Below are positions 48,440-60,034 of a stretch of DNA of 64,000 bases, piece after piece. Made by a program: the position numbers and the translations under genes. Numbering within the stretch: the stretch's first letter is position 1; every line of letters begins with the position of its first letter. A model generated the notes under the pieces. That model was not told where the DNA came from and did no database searches. It was given only the letters and a program-made list of their open reading frames with translations. Origin of the DNA: Timema cristinae (Eukaryota > Arthropoda > Insecta > Phasmatodea > Timematidae). The DNA lies in the NCBI GenBank assembly GCA_039000515.1, contig JBCFYV010011135.1, forward strand, positions 16,585,191 to 16,649,190, in the 5' to 3' direction.

Positions 48440-48925
48440 CTAGATAGCTGTTGCCCGCGGCTTTGCTCGCGTGGAAGTTGATTATATACAAATACGAAAA
48501 TATACATATGTTTTACAGATTAATTAAAAATATTACGTTACGTTGATGACCATAACGTGACCTCAGATCAAAAATAATGCAAGTCTGATACAAACTTTCA
48601 CCCCTTTTTTATCCCTTATTAAATAAAATTTCCAAAATTCCTGAAACACGTATTTATTTGTTTTACGTCAATAACCGAAATACAAAATTTTGTTTATGTA
48701 ACTTTCAAAATGACGGACTTTCATACATATTATCATACATATTATCATCCCCTATTTTGACCCCTTTGGGGTGGAATTTTCTAAAATCCTTTCTTAGTGG
48801 GTGCCTACATAACAAAATGAATATACAGTCCGAATTTCATGCTTGTAGCCTTGATAGTTTGCGCTCGGCGATGATGAATCAGTCAGTCAGTCAGTCAGGA
48901 CATGTTATTTTATAAGTATAGATAA
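48440..48925 (+). mobile_element. dispersed insect repeat / LINE 3' end, RTE-like
   Basis: Begins TAGCTGTTGCCCGCGGCTTT and ends GATGAATCAGTCAGTCAGTC-AGTCAGGACATG, a layout widely seen at the 3' ends of insect RTE-like elements. Flanking TAGATAG and TATAGATA may be the insertion site. In channel intron A-B. Confidence 0.6.
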
Positions 48926-49959
48926 GATATTTTAGATTTTATAATATTTACATTTGAATATTATATGACTTGACATATTATTGCATGAAATTGTATTTAG
49001 TAGGCTAGTATATAAAAGATAAGTCCCTTCTTCTGAAAAATGAACGGTAGTTGAACTTAAAGGAAATATACCTGAATGTAATTTTCTTTAAATTTTAAAA
49101 TAACCTTCACTTATCCTTAGTGGACCCATTGAAAAGTTTGCAGGTGAAAACTAGGGTGCTCAATTAATATTTTAAATTGTATTTAATGATTGATTATGGA
49201 TTATTACAATCCATGTTGATAAAATATAACAGAGATAATATATGTAATGTTCTCTTCAAATAGGTTTAAGTAATGTTTTTATAAGTTTTAAACTTTATTA
49301 AATTAAGCTGAGGATTGACAGGGCTCAAACAATATTACATTATTAAAAAGTTCAAACAATTTATTTGTGAAATAAATATCTTAAATATCTTAAATTTTAA
49401 TTTGGATTAATGGATTTTCTATATTTCGAATTTTGTATTGTTGTTAATAGGTAAATATTTTCAAAATATGTATTTTACTAAAGGTTACAGCAGTTCCTAA
49501 ACTTCATTAATAATCTTATAATAGTGTGTCTGTTAAAACTTGATATCGTTTTTGTAGGTTTATAATTATGTGTTTTAAATTTAGAGCAGCAACATTTTGT
49601 TTAAACATTCCTTAATTTATGCTAATTTCACATTTTAGTGAATTTTATAAATATAACAAAACTTCAAATGTAAAACTGTCATTCTAATAGAAACATATTA
49701 TTTCTTTTTAACTCAAATTTTCCTTGAGTCAAATTTGAAAATGACGAACCACTTTTTTTTAGCAAAGAAAGATTTTTGGAGGCCTGTACCGTGTCTCAAA
49801 ACTCCATTAGGAAATCCTTTCCCTCGTGAAATTATCCTTTTCTACACTTAGTTTAATCTGAAAGTTAGGATGTCTACCTCGATTGGTTACCCAATGGCAC
49901 TATCTAGCTATCTACATAACAGAATATAACACAAGCAAGAAAGATATAGTGAGTAGAAT
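48926..49959. other. intronic DNA, nothing identified
   Basis: AT-rich part of channel intron A-B. Confidence 0.5.
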
Positions 49960-50470
49960 CGCATAGACAGAAAAAACTTTTAATAGAAGAAAATGAAAAA
50001 AATTATTAACCTCAAAGAGCAAAAGTCAAGGAAGAAATTAAGATTCCTTCAGTCATATGTATGAGGGTTTGCCTTATATAGCAGTGAGGCTGAATTAAAA
50101 AAAAGTTCATTAGCATTTGAAAAATGGAGTTACAGAGGAATGTTAGAAATATTACAGACATACAAAATAGCTAAAACTATTTATTAAGATACCTAAAGAA
50201 ACTGAGAAATATTCGAAAATGTTATGAAAATGAAGGGTTAATATGATGGGCCCCAGACTCAATTACAGATGGCTGTATTAATAGAAATAATGCAAGAGGA
50301 TGAGCCATTATGGGATGAATGATATGTATCACGGATTATGTTGGCAATAACAATTTTAAATATGTGATATGCTTGGCTCTGGTTTGGCAGAAAATGAATG
50401 ATGCAGCCAACCAATCAGAAGAGACATATGGTGATGCTACTAAATAAGGTGAAACATATTTGAACCAAGC
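49960..50470 (+). mobile_element. LINE ORF2 C-terminal remnant, many stops
   Basis: Reads SSLAFEKWSYRGMLEILQTY, then KIAKTIY, then a decayed EGK-GRR-like stretch ending near AENE. This is the 'LxAFEMWxYRRMLxIxWTD' region of a LINE tail, with several stops. In channel intron A-B. Confidence 0.65.
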
Positions 50471-51149
50471 AAGGTAATTTTGAATTGGTTATCCAATTTG
50501 TCTTTAATTTTGGGAGGCCTATACAAATTAATCTGTCCAACATGAAAGCAAGGTTATCTTTCGATAGTTATCGTATTGTTTGTTTTTCTATTATTACTCT
50601 TAGTATATTTTAATACTTTTATAAGAAATATGATAACTTACATTTTTGAGAAGCAAGACATGTTATGTCACTCATGTTACATATTCTGTAGCCACCTGGA
50701 AAAAAAATTTGAAAATAAATACTAGAAAAAAGGCCAATACATGTGATTAAAATAATTCGAAGTAGGCATACAAAGAGGTCTATTCTTAAACATGAGAGTT
50801 ATGTTAAAACCATATTCATTACTTAACCTTCTAAGTAATAAAGCAATTATTTACTCATAAATTTAGCAAAAAATTAATGATTTGAAAGTTTCTTAGTTGA
50901 AATTTTGCCTTATCAAAAGTTTAAAAGGATATCTAGATTAGGTATAATAAATTTAACACCATAGTCTCCACGTTGTTGACAATATGAGGATAACGTGAAA
51001 AAACAGAAAAATATACAAACTTCTAATGTGAGGAATGAATAGGATTTCATTTTTTTTATCAAAAATAATTAATTAAGTGTATGGGGAAACAAGAATTTCA
51101 GGTTGGAGAGGAGGGATCACAAGGTATATATATACAAGAGCCATGTCTG
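50471..51149. other. intronic DNA, nothing identified
   Basis: AT-rich part of channel intron A-B between a LINE remnant and the decayed tandem region. Confidence 0.5.
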
Positions 51150-53170
51150 ACGATTTATAACTGGTCTGAGTCCTGCACGGCATTTGATCATGGTCATTTA
51201 CGGCATTTTGGGCACTGATCAGTGTCATGCATTGTAATAATTACACGACATATTATATTGATGAGAATCATGCTCAGCATTTTGATCATCGGTAATTTAC
51301 ATATATATTATACTTTCACCTCATTTGATCATCAGTCATCTGCCAGGTGCAGCTGCAATCTATTACTCTAGGGAGGTGACTCAATACTCAGGCTGGGGAC
51401 TTTCACACTTTTACATTTGACTATCATTTATGCGTCCAACTTACTTGGAGGTGCTATATTCTTCCATTGATCAGAATCATAAATCATACTTACTTGGCGT
51501 TCACATGGCTTATCTATCCATAGATAGGAAGCTGAAACCAGAAGGGATATTTCATATATCCTATTCAAGCGTGCTGACCACTTTCCATCAATACTTGAAT
51601 CGGTGAAAAGATGCTTTATTTGAGTACATTGACTGATTTCTCCATCTTAAATTCTGAGTACATTTCCTCTACACAGGAGAATCAGCATCCACGGTTGCTC
51701 GATAGTAAACACGAGATCTTTACTCTGATAAAAAATCGATCTCTTTCAAACCAACAAGTGATTGTTTTATATAGCATCAATCCTGATATAATTTCTGATT
51801 GGATATTATGATGATCTGTCCATTGTACGAGGAGCACGATGTACGTCTTCTTGAACTTGAAAGTGTGATCATGATATGACATGCCACTGCCTCAACTCAT
51901 ATGTGACTTAGATCAATGTTAGGTTACGCGTTAAGCATGTATGTTCCATACATGACCCCGATGATTGCTAACACATGTTGCTCCATCTGCATATGTAAGT
52001 ATGATGCATGGCTCTGAGAACGTACAATTATCGTGTAAGTATTATAAATTACTTTGATAACGTACACATGTCATCTTAGCACCATAAATGGTTCTGATCA
52101 AACCAAAATTTCGTATAAACACGATGCATGATTTTTAATAAACACAATTTTCTCTTAGGTATGGTGCATGGTTTTAATTATTGGAACATGAACTAATAAA
52201 AATTTCGTCTACATATAATGCATGACCTAGACTAACAATGACAGATTAAAATTATTTTGGAAAATAGTATGCATAATTCTGATCCAGTACAAGTGTGATG
52301 TATTTTGTATGGCTTTGATAGATGAACCATGATCAGTACACATGTAACATAGGTATGATGAATGGATATGATCAGTACACATGTAACAAGTATGATGAAT
52401 GACATGATCATAACATGTAACATAGGTATGATGAATGGATTGATCAGTACACATGTAACATAGGTATGATGAATGGATATGATCAGTACACATGTAACAT
52501 AGATGATGAATGGACATGATCAGTACACATGTAACATAGGTATGATGAATGGATATGATCAGTACACATGTAACTAGGTATGATGAATGGATATGATCAG
52601 TACACATGTAACATAGGTATGATGAATGGATATGATCAAACACCGAGTCTTATAATTATGTTGCATGGACCTGATCAATAAAATTAATAATGATCTATTA
52701 TCAGGTACAAATGCAGTGTATATCTTATGAATGGCCCTAATATTTATTCATCTTTAGCACTATTGATTGCCTTTCTGTGTATGTGTACATTGATCTAACT
52801 TTGTATGGCTAAGAATATAGCTACATTCTTCTTGATAGGTGCTACCTTTTATCTTACTATGTATGACTAATTTTAAAAGTAAGTACTTCTCAATCGCAAC
52901 TATCATAAATCTAAGCGTGCATGTATGAGGATTACGCGGCCTATTATGTAAGATCATCATTCAGGTGAGCGAAACAAGGTGTTATATGCCATGTAGGTAT
53001 CAAACATATTTTTGATCATTGAGAAAATGACGTCTAAGTATGATTCATGGATTTGACCAATAATAAATTTTGGTCAATGAGCAAATTACGTCTAGTTATG
53101 ATTTAAGCATCTTATCAGTTATAGGTAATCAAATTTTGTATAGGTATTAGACATATATCAATTAAATATG
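51150..53170 (+). repeat. diffuse, decayed tandem-like region around the 39-bp array
   Basis: Words such as GTATGATGCATGG, GATCAGT, ACACATGT and TTCGTATAAACACGATGCAT recur every 40-75 bp on both sides of the clean 39-bp array. This fits an old satellite that has decayed. No gene seen. Judged by eye only. Confidence 0.45.
52318..52645 (+). repeat. 39-bp minisatellite, about 8 units
   Basis: GATCAGTACACATGTAACAT, then AGGTATGATGAATGGATAT, with a few short deletions. It lies in the middle of a 2-kb stretch with much looser versions of the same words (see 51150). Confidence 0.93.
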
Positions 53171-53811
53171 CATGATTTTAATAAATATTCGTAGGATGCA
53201 TTGTTATTATTAATAAATATGGTCAAATGGCATATGAGTTCAATCAAGGATTGCCGTGTATGTATGATGTATGACACAGAGCTTCTTATTGAACTAATAG
53301 GTTTGAATTTGCACTGGGGAAGGTTCGCAGCTCTTGGAGGTGTCAATACATCAGGCAAATTATTCTATAACGTTCTGAATGGTCCTAGGACCACTGGATT
53401 GGAGTTGTTAAAAAAGGATGGGAAAAACACATTATTTTGAGGATGAGATATTTTGGGGAGGTAAGAACCCACATATATTTTTCTTTATAAAATTACAATA
53501 TGGTAGGATTCACAATCTTTATATACATATTTTTTTAAATTTTCAGTGAACAGCCACATAGAGGGCTATCTCTGGAGATATGTAAGGCTCTTGATGCCAA
53601 GCGACCTTCACTCACACCTGTTGTACAATTGAGGGGTGAAAGTTTCTTCATACAAGGAGAGAGGGTAGTGCACTCCCATATAGCCTTTTCCCCCGGGAAC
53701 CATCTAGACCACGAGAGTGGTCGGTAATCATATTCATTACGAGAAGGGGCAAAAGCGGAAGTTTATTGTTTCAGCATGCTTGAGGGTGGATGAATGAAAA
53801 AAACATAGTAT
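53171..53811. other. intronic DNA, unidentified G+C-richer stretch
   Basis: Holds a 79-codon open frame (53201-53440, plus strand) and a G+C-richer part at 53550-53730. Neither translation resembles a protein I know. Confidence 0.45.
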
Positions 53812-54858
53812 TGTAACGTGGGGGCACACGTGACCTTGGAGGGTCACAGGCCGTTCACACGTGAAAGTGTGAACCACGAGTTCTTTTAGAGATATTGGGG
53901 TAGGTTGCCAAACAAACACGAATAAAAAATGCCCACGGAATATTCAAGGTTTTGATTATTAAAAACACCACTTAAAAACATTAACAGAATTAAAAATACA
54001 GCTAAACAATTTAACAAATTAGGTAGTCAAATTAATTATCTAAATCAATAAACCAATAAGGACATAATAAATAGAATAATCTGAATAAATTATAACTGAG
54101 TAGTTCACTTAGTTAAGTAATACTAATAATCGTCTTTAAATTAATAAACAAATGAAAACACATAAAATAAAATTACACTGGATTAACTATAACTAAACAG
54201 TTCACTGACTAAGGTAATATAGGCAATTGTTTGTAGATCAATACACAAATAAAAAAAAACATTAAATAGGATTACATCAAGTCAAGTAAACAGCTTGTTA
54301 AAAAAATACTGAATAACTAGTTAAATATCCAAATAACAGTTTCTAAAAACGTTCGTTCACTGTAATTTTACTTTCAATGCTAATTACACTCACGGCACCC
54401 CGCCACAGGTCCCAGTGCCATACACACTACTCTGGCACGCGCCACACAAATACTGTACTCGCTGGTTGACACACTGGACTCGCTGGTCCACTCCCGGCTC
54501 ACACACTGTCCACACTGGTCCACACACTCGCACTGGCGACTCCCGGACTCATCAGTCGAGAACCAAGAACTGAATCTGCACGGCTATCGATGAGCTTGTT
54601 TATATAGGGGTGGTGACAGCGAAGGGTCTGGAATCCTCAATTTCTAAAGTTAAGAGTCCAGAATAAAATGGGTCCCGACCCTTCCAGACTTGTCTCCGCC
54701 CTCCTCCCCGCACCCCCTCGGCCCCTCTAATCCCCAGCCAAGTGAGAATGTCGCTGCCTACCTGATAGACAAGGAGGGAGACAGAGAGAACAAGGAGCGC
54801 AGCTAGGGTAAACAATGAGACCACGCTGGTCCCACTGTTAAACACTAATCTTGTTACA
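53812..54858 (-). mobile_element. probable solo LTR of an LTR retrotransposon
   Basis: On the minus strand the segment begins TGTAACAAGATT and ends CCCACGTTACA, so the ends are short inverted repeats (TGTAAC/GTTACA), as expected for an LTR. It contains a TATA box (TATATAAA, 54599-54606) followed about 33 bp later by an arthropod initiator (TTCAGTT, 54568-54574), as in an LTR promoter. The U3-like part is G+C-rich and the downstream part AT-rich. No gag/pol coding sequence or second LTR is adjacent. I do not see a clean target-site duplication, so the ends could be off by a few bases. It sits in intron A-B in the same direction as the channel gene. Confidence 0.6.
54568..54606 (-). promoter_or_regulatory. 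TATA box plus initiator inside the LTR
   Basis: TATATAAA and TTCAGTT at normal core-promoter spacing on the minus strand. This supports the LTR call. Transcription from here would run towards exons B-D of the channel gene. Confidence 0.5.
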
Positions 54859-55331
54859 ATATATTAACAGTACTGGGGTAATGCTTAGGCATTAATGGAT
54901 TCTTTTAGACATGGGCATGAACATCTATGGAACATAGTCCACATTAGCTAGGAGTTGGAGAGCATTGGAGATTTTTTAGCGTATGCCACCAAGGTATGTT
55001 GGCAAGACATACCTGATCTACTGATAGTGGCAAATATGCAACCATATTCTGAGGTTGGAACACCATGCAAGTGCAATTACTTCAGTCCGATTAGATGATT
55101 TGATTATAATGATGATGCCGGTAGAAATCTTAAAATTAAATTAAGCCTAATTATCACGTCTATGGAAGCAATAAGGACAATTCCACTTTGGGAAAAATAC
55201 CAATGGTGCCACCGGGAATCTAATATGAATTTTTGGCAATCAGACCAAGTGGTCATCCCAATTTGAGCTTAAGAAAAATCTATTTTTTAATGGCAAAGGA
55301 GTGCAACCCTCATTTTCTGATTAGTTATAGT

Positions 55332-55560
55332 GGGCAGCCACACAACTTCAAGGTTATCTATGTTACCAATATGACCTACCTGATGAAGGATAGTAATACG
55401 GCGAGCAATCACACAGCTTCAAGGTTATCTATACTACCAGTATGACATACCTGATGAAGGATAGTAATACGGCGAGCAATCACACAGCTTCAAGGTTATC
55501 TATGTTACCAGTATGACCTACCTGATGAAGGATAGTAATACGGCGAGCAGCCACACAGCT
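55332..55560 (-). repeat. 71-bp tandem triplication spanning the exon A / intron junction
   Basis: Three units, with the exon-end base at 55522, 55451 and 55380, an exact 71-bp period. Each contains a copy of the last coding stretch of exon A (LCGC/LCDC-SPYYYPSS), a 5' splice site (GTAGGT, GTATGT, GTAGGT in transcription order) and about 30 bp of intron. The intronic copies differ from the real exon by a few changes (a Gly codon GGC is GAT in both). 71 is not a multiple of 3, and the frame reaches TAA straight after the first donor, so splicing at either downstream donor would add a premature stop. Confidence 0.9.
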
Positions 55561-55798
55561 CGAAGGTGTAGTTCTGGCGACATTCCACGAAACAGTTGTT
55601 GAAGGTGTATTTGACTGTGGTCTGCACGCTGCGCTCTTCCGTCAGGATACACCCCCGTCTCTCTGGACTGACGAAGTTGGCTTCCCTCGTGGTGTAGTAC
55701 ACAGATGGGTACAGGGATATGAGGGTCTCCCCTCCTGCCGGGATGAAACGCTCGTTGGTCATATCCCCTGGATAGTCGTGAGGTTTGTGGATCAAAAG
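55522..55798 (-). CDS. ppk: pickpocket-like DEG/ENaC subunit, internal exon A (cysteine-rich extracellular domain)
   Basis: The acceptor is TTTCCCCAG followed by CTTTTGATC, and the donor is TCATCAG followed by GTAGGT. The exon is 277 nt, phase 0 at the start and phase 1 at the end. It encodes 92 residues opening LLIHKPHDYPG, the pickpocket counterpart of the family's 'hxP-x-(D/E)-x-P' segment. These are followed by the extracellular cysteines at 50, 69, 73, 82 and 84 in RGC, NNCFVEC and LCGCSPYYYP, which form part of the conserved disulphide-rich thumb/palm region. Just past the donor the frame meets a stop (GRSYW then TAA), so the exon must be spliced here to stay open. The 3' end of this exon and its donor are repeated twice more downstream at a 71-bp period (see the repeat at 55332-55560). 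A TTG codon (Leu) at residue 2 is internal to the protein and not a start. Confidence 0.9.
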
Positions 55799-55925
55799 CT
55801 GGGGAAAGATTTCAGTTTCATTGCCATTTCGTGTCTTTGGTTATGGGATGATGTCCCATCTCTCACTCTTCTCCTATAATATGGTATCCTCCACACTCGG
55901 TAGGTAGGTACATGTAAATAGAAGT

Positions 55926-56341
55926 CACTGGCTGTATCCGAATAGTCTACTTATGCGGCATCGCCTTGCCTTATGGCCCTGATAGCTGCATTGTAAATCA
56001 CGTGACCAAGTGTAGATCTGTCCGAATAGTCGCGGACGAGACAGATGCAATCTTCTCGAGTTCTTGATAACTATGGATACGGAAGGCTACCAGCCATGCA
56101 CCTTCTCACAGTGTCGGTTTCGGTGTTTGACTGGCAATTGTTTTAGTAGTATCGTTTCGTCTGCTAGAGAGTGCACTGATTTCCGTTTTCCACCAATTTA
56201 AATACGGTTGTTGCCGTTCGATTAGTTTGTTGCAGTCTTCGCTATGAAAACCGTGAGAAGTGTAAAACCATAAAGATAGGATCAAGTATAAATCTCAAGG
56301 GCCCAACTAGGGAGTCTTGGACTATTCGGATTCAGCCACTG
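55926..56341. mobile_element. MITE-like element with terminal inverted repeats
   Basis: The left end CACTGGCTGTATCCGAATAG and the complement of the right end CAGTGGCTGAATCCGAATAG match at 18 of 20. The element is 416 bp, with no transposase frame and an internal third copy of TCCGAATAGTC at about 56020. I could not settle the target duplication (GTCA occurs at both edges, offset), so the superfamily is open. It starts 128 bp upstream of the acceptor of exon A. Confidence 0.7.
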
Positions 56342-56547
56342 TCATCCAATTTAATCTGATTGTGACGGGTATGGTAAGGTTTTTCAAGTCTGGCCTTATG
56401 TACAAAGTTGTGGTGTTTTTCTAATTACTATCCAACTATCTCTCCTCTCTTCCCAAAACTATGAGTATTGTTTTCTTAAATTTTATCTTCCTCGTGCTTA
56501 GTTCCTTAGTGTGAATATAACGATAACGCTAACGTTAGTTATAAGTC

Positions 56548-56745
56548 TGACACATTAGCTCAGTTGTAGCGTATCTGTTCACAGAGCTAAGGGTCATGGA
56601 TTTTGTTCTAGGTATGGCAGAAAAATTACATTGATGAAATGTGGTTTTCTCCTTTTACAGTGATGAATTAACGAGTGGGGATTATATATTGTGTTTGTTC
56701 CAGACTTAAGTTAGTTTATAAGTTGTATAATGACATAATAATACA
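56548..56745 (+). mobile_element. SINE-6 copy
   Basis: CACATTAGCTCAGTTGTAGC head. It shares GTGATGAATTAACGAGTGGG and CCAGACTTAAGTTAG with the copy at 21006. Confidence 0.75.
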
Positions 56746-56893
56746 TTTCCGAAAGTGAAAGTTAAATGCATCAGATAAATGAAACATAAATGAAAATATT
56801 AAGACAAGGTGCCATGAACAGGGCTGGTGACAGAAATCTTGGGTCTCGTTACATGATGATTTTGCGGCCCCCTATTTCCCCCTTCACTTATTT

Positions 56894-57153
56894 TATTATT
56901 ATTATTATTTAGCACCGCTTCTTACTACCCGTTCGGGTTATACGCATAAGTACTAATTACACTAATAGATTAGGAATTGAGAAGGTTGAATTAAAGGAAG
57001 TGATCCCACATTTGCGTGGAGGGAGCGTGGAAAATCATTTAGGAAAAGCCACCCCCAGTTCACCCGACTGAGATTCGAACCTCGATCTCTCCGTCCTCAG
57101 CAGTCGAGCACAACACGCCAAGCGCGTTAGCCAACTACGCCACAGAGGCGGGT
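56894..57153 (-). mobile_element. SINE-3 copy, full length
   Basis: Minus strand from ACCCGCCTCTGTGGCGTAGT. Perfect 11-bp target duplication TTCACTTATTT at 56883-56893 and 57154-57164. Confidence 0.92.
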
Positions 57154-57569
57154 TTCACTTATTTAAGACACGTATAGGTACCGAATTTAAAAAAGATGTA
57201 ATACTTGTTTAATAGGCTTACTTCAGTTGTATTATGTCTAATAACATATACAACTAGTAATTTACTAACTTACTAATAGTTTATTAGTTAACTGATAATG
57301 CCAGTTTTTATATAAGCCTACGTAGTCTATATAGCATTTTATAACGATAGTATTCTCACCTTACTCACATTAAAGTATTTAATTACATCAGTAAAACGTT
57401 CCTAAAGATGGGCCCCTCTTCAGTCCCACTAATAGCCCCCCTGTCGCCAGCCCTGGCCATGAATAATAAACGTCAAGGAGTGGTCACTGTTTCTCTGGAC
57501 GATGACGTTCAACTATTATTTTTTGGACACCACATATTGATTGACACACACTCTGGTTAGCCTTATATT

Positions 57570-57755
57570 TACATTGATTGGGTAAGTGACGACGAGGGTA
57601 GAATTTGGAGGGTAAATATGAAACTGTTAAATAGAAAAATATCACCCTTAGTATTTCCGACAGGGACTTGAACCCCTATCTCCTCATCAATGATAGTCAT
57701 CAAGTATGTGTCAAGAGTGATGATAGGTTGGACCACGTGACCACTTGTCATAAGA
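57570..57755 (-). mobile_element. SINE-2 copy, degraded, tail missing
   Basis: Minus strand from AAGTGGTCACGTGGTCCAAC, GGGTTCAAGTCCC B box, family body. Confidence 0.7.
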
Positions 57756-57828
57756 AGATGGTCAAGGTTTAAGTACGTTTGTCTCAGGTCAAGAATAGAG
57801 ATGGAAATTCTCCCTATTATATCGATAA

Positions 57829-58124
57829 ATTTATTATTATTATTATTAGCACCGCGTCTTACTACCCGTTCGGGTTATACGCACTTACGCTAATGTGTAG
57901 TAGTAGGTGATTGTAAGATGAAATGGAGGACCTACAGCTTAACGTGGGATCCGAACCACGGCGGAGGCCTGGTATTCCAAACATTCACAAGTTGTGACTA
58001 ATACACGTCTTGTCAGAGGTGAAGAAAGGGTTTGGCAATCAGATAAATCAGTGCCAGACCGAGTATTGAACCCTGGACCCTCAGTATAGAAGTCCGACAC
58101 TCTTACCCCTAGACCACCGGGTCA
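57829..58124 (-). mobile_element. SINE-1 copy, full length
   Basis: Minus-strand copy ending at GGTGACCCGGTGGTCTAGGG, long subfamily, (TAA)n end at 57831-57850. Flanking ATTTATTATT on both sides is probably the target duplication. Confidence 0.88.
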
Positions 58125-58649
58125 CCATTTATTATTTAATACATCGCAAGGTGTGTCTCGAAAGATACATCTTTCAAATTACATAGATATATTCTGAATG
58201 ATATGGAATGCCCTATTATTTAGATTGCTGCTGAAATATGATGCTATTCTTTTCCGCTTTTCAGTTTTTAAATGTTTTATTTATCTGTTGAAAATCATAG
58301 GAAAGTTTAAAAAAAAAAGGAAAAAATAGGTTTAGTCTTTAAAAATAATTGTTTATTTTATTTTTATTAACAAGCTTAAAAGCGTAGTTCAATATATATA
58401 TTTCCAAGTCTAAGAAAATCGATAAAAATATATTAATGTTTTTTAAATAAATAAATCTTGTTGTTTATCAATATATCGTTGTCATTACTAAGGAATAGTT
58501 TTATAACTTCAAATTGGTAAGGACGATGAAGGTAGTTTCGATAAAAAAGAAATCTTGTGCTAGCGTTAAGAGATGATGAAAAAACCAAAACTCAAAGAGC
58601 CGCTCCACAGTTCATCTGGTCATTTTCATTTTCGATTATTTGAGGTATT

Positions 58650-58872
58650 TAACGTACACTTTCTGAACCAACTGATATTATCAGCACAAGACATATTAAA
58701 TAACTTAAATATAGAACAGACACAACAATCCGGCACAGGCCATTAATTAATCACGGTGGAAGGGTAAACTCACATTTTACCGATGATAACTTTTTCGGGC
58801 ATTCCGGGAATAGATTCCATGACTCTTAGTCCACTCGACTGACACGCTACCGACTTAGCTTTAGGGTTGGAC
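58650..58872 (-). mobile_element. SINE-6 copy
   Basis: Minus strand: CTAAGTCGGTAGCGTGTCAG head, ATGGAATCTATTCCCGG B box, body with TTATCATCGG. Its 3' end (GTGCTGATAATATCAGTTGG) is shared with the element at 285. Confidence 0.68.
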
Positions 58873-59079
58873 TCTGATCAATATTTAACCACAGGCTTTC
58901 CCGCCACAGGCAATCCATTATATTTTGAGATTTATAATTTTGAAAACGTGATCACAGATTCGCAAAAGTTTATTATCCTGTTTGATTTTGCGAACAAAAA
59001 AAAATTATAACTTTCAAAATAAAGGTGAATAACGACATAACCTTAGAGATATGGATAAAGAATGTAGTTTAAAAGTAGT

Positions 59080-59640
59080 GATTCAGGAATAGCTTGGAGC
59101 GATGATGAAAAAACCACAGCTATAGTTTTATTTTACATTTTACTTTCTTTCGACACTTCGGAGAGAAAAATTGTGATCGTCAAAAAACTCGAACTTGAGA
59201 TTTTGATAAATGTCGACGTTTCATGACCTCCTGAAGTAAAAAAGTTGTTTTCACAATGCAGTCTGTCTGTATTTTCGGCTAGAGCCTAAACAGTTGTACA
59301 GGTTGGGCTGTATATAACTTGATATCTGGGGTTTTCATAAGGTCATCCAGAGGGGTTTTTGGAATTAGATATTAAACTCCAAATTTAAGGGAGTTTACAG
59401 AAGGGCAAAAAGAGAAAACACCGATTTCCTCAAAATGTGCTTGAAAAAAATTATTAAATTTTACATCTATACACAGTTTTTTTTACTATAAACAATATGG
59501 ATACTCGCATTTTATCTTAAAAATGAATTTGAGGATAATTTGCATGAGGGAAATATTCCAATTCTCATCATTTCTCCACAACTATTTGAGATACGAAATA
59601 ACTTATTATAGTAAAGTTGTACTACCATTAAAGATAAAAA
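59080..59640 (-). repeat. dispersed repeat family G, copy 3
   Basis: Inverted match to 37130-37795 over GTCATGAAACGTCGACATTT, ACTTTTTTACTTC and TTAGGCTCTAGCCGAAA on the minus strand. Confidence 0.6.
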
Positions 59641-60034
59641 TCTTTTATTTGAATTATATTTTTATAGAACCATTATTTTCTGACCTACCTACAATCTAAT
59701 ATATTTAATTTTTAATTCAGGTCTTTGAAAATAAATTTGATTATTATGCTCTTTGGTAGACTAAAATATATCTCTTTTCTAAATTTTTCTGTAACAATGT
59801 TCCAAATTCCTAATGCCATAACGTGAGTAACAGTGTACATAATTTCATTTATGATCTTTGGTGTAATGTTTCTACATTATACAACAACGTATAAACTTAT
59901 TATTTCATTTCACAAATGTTACAAGTTGTTAGTAAATGTGTATTTTAAGATAAGACCAGGAGAAATTCTGTGCGGTGCGCCTTAGCAATTATTGTTTCAT
60001 GTCTAGCTTTTTTTTTTTTTTTTTAGCTTTAGCC

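Larger units (their letters stand above)
38365..55798 (-). other. ppk: pickpocket-like DEG/ENaC channel gene, 3' part (four exons, three introns)
   Basis: This is the span of the only convincing host gene. The four exons described below have matching phases at every junction: exon A ends phase 1, B ends phase 2, C ends phase 1. All introns are GT-AG. The joined coding sequence is 966 nt, or 321 residues plus stop, about the C-terminal 60% of a usual insect pickpocket subunit. These are trimeric, usually amiloride-sensitive sodium channels of the plasma membrane, used in mechanosensation, chemosensation and osmosensation. The introns are about 12.1, 3.3 and 1.05 kb and are filled with SINEs, LINE ends, a giant 46-bp satellite and an LTR. 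I could not find exons for the first transmembrane segment between 55800 and 64000, so the gene probably continues off the window. Which ppk paralogue this is cannot be told from this part. Confidence 0.88.

Noticed and set aside
52227..52643. 138-codon frame rich in His, Ser, Cys and Tyr
   Set aside because: Reading of the 39-bp tandem repeat (13 codons per unit).
53201..53440. 79-codon frame as a possible exon
   Set aside because: No domain, splice-site support or similarity that I recognise; it is left as an unidentified stretch.
54600..54845. 81-codon open frame with a hydrophobic start (minus)
   Set aside because: It lies inside the presumed U3 part of the LTR, upstream of its TATA box. 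Chance opening in G+C-rich sequence is likelier than a gene.
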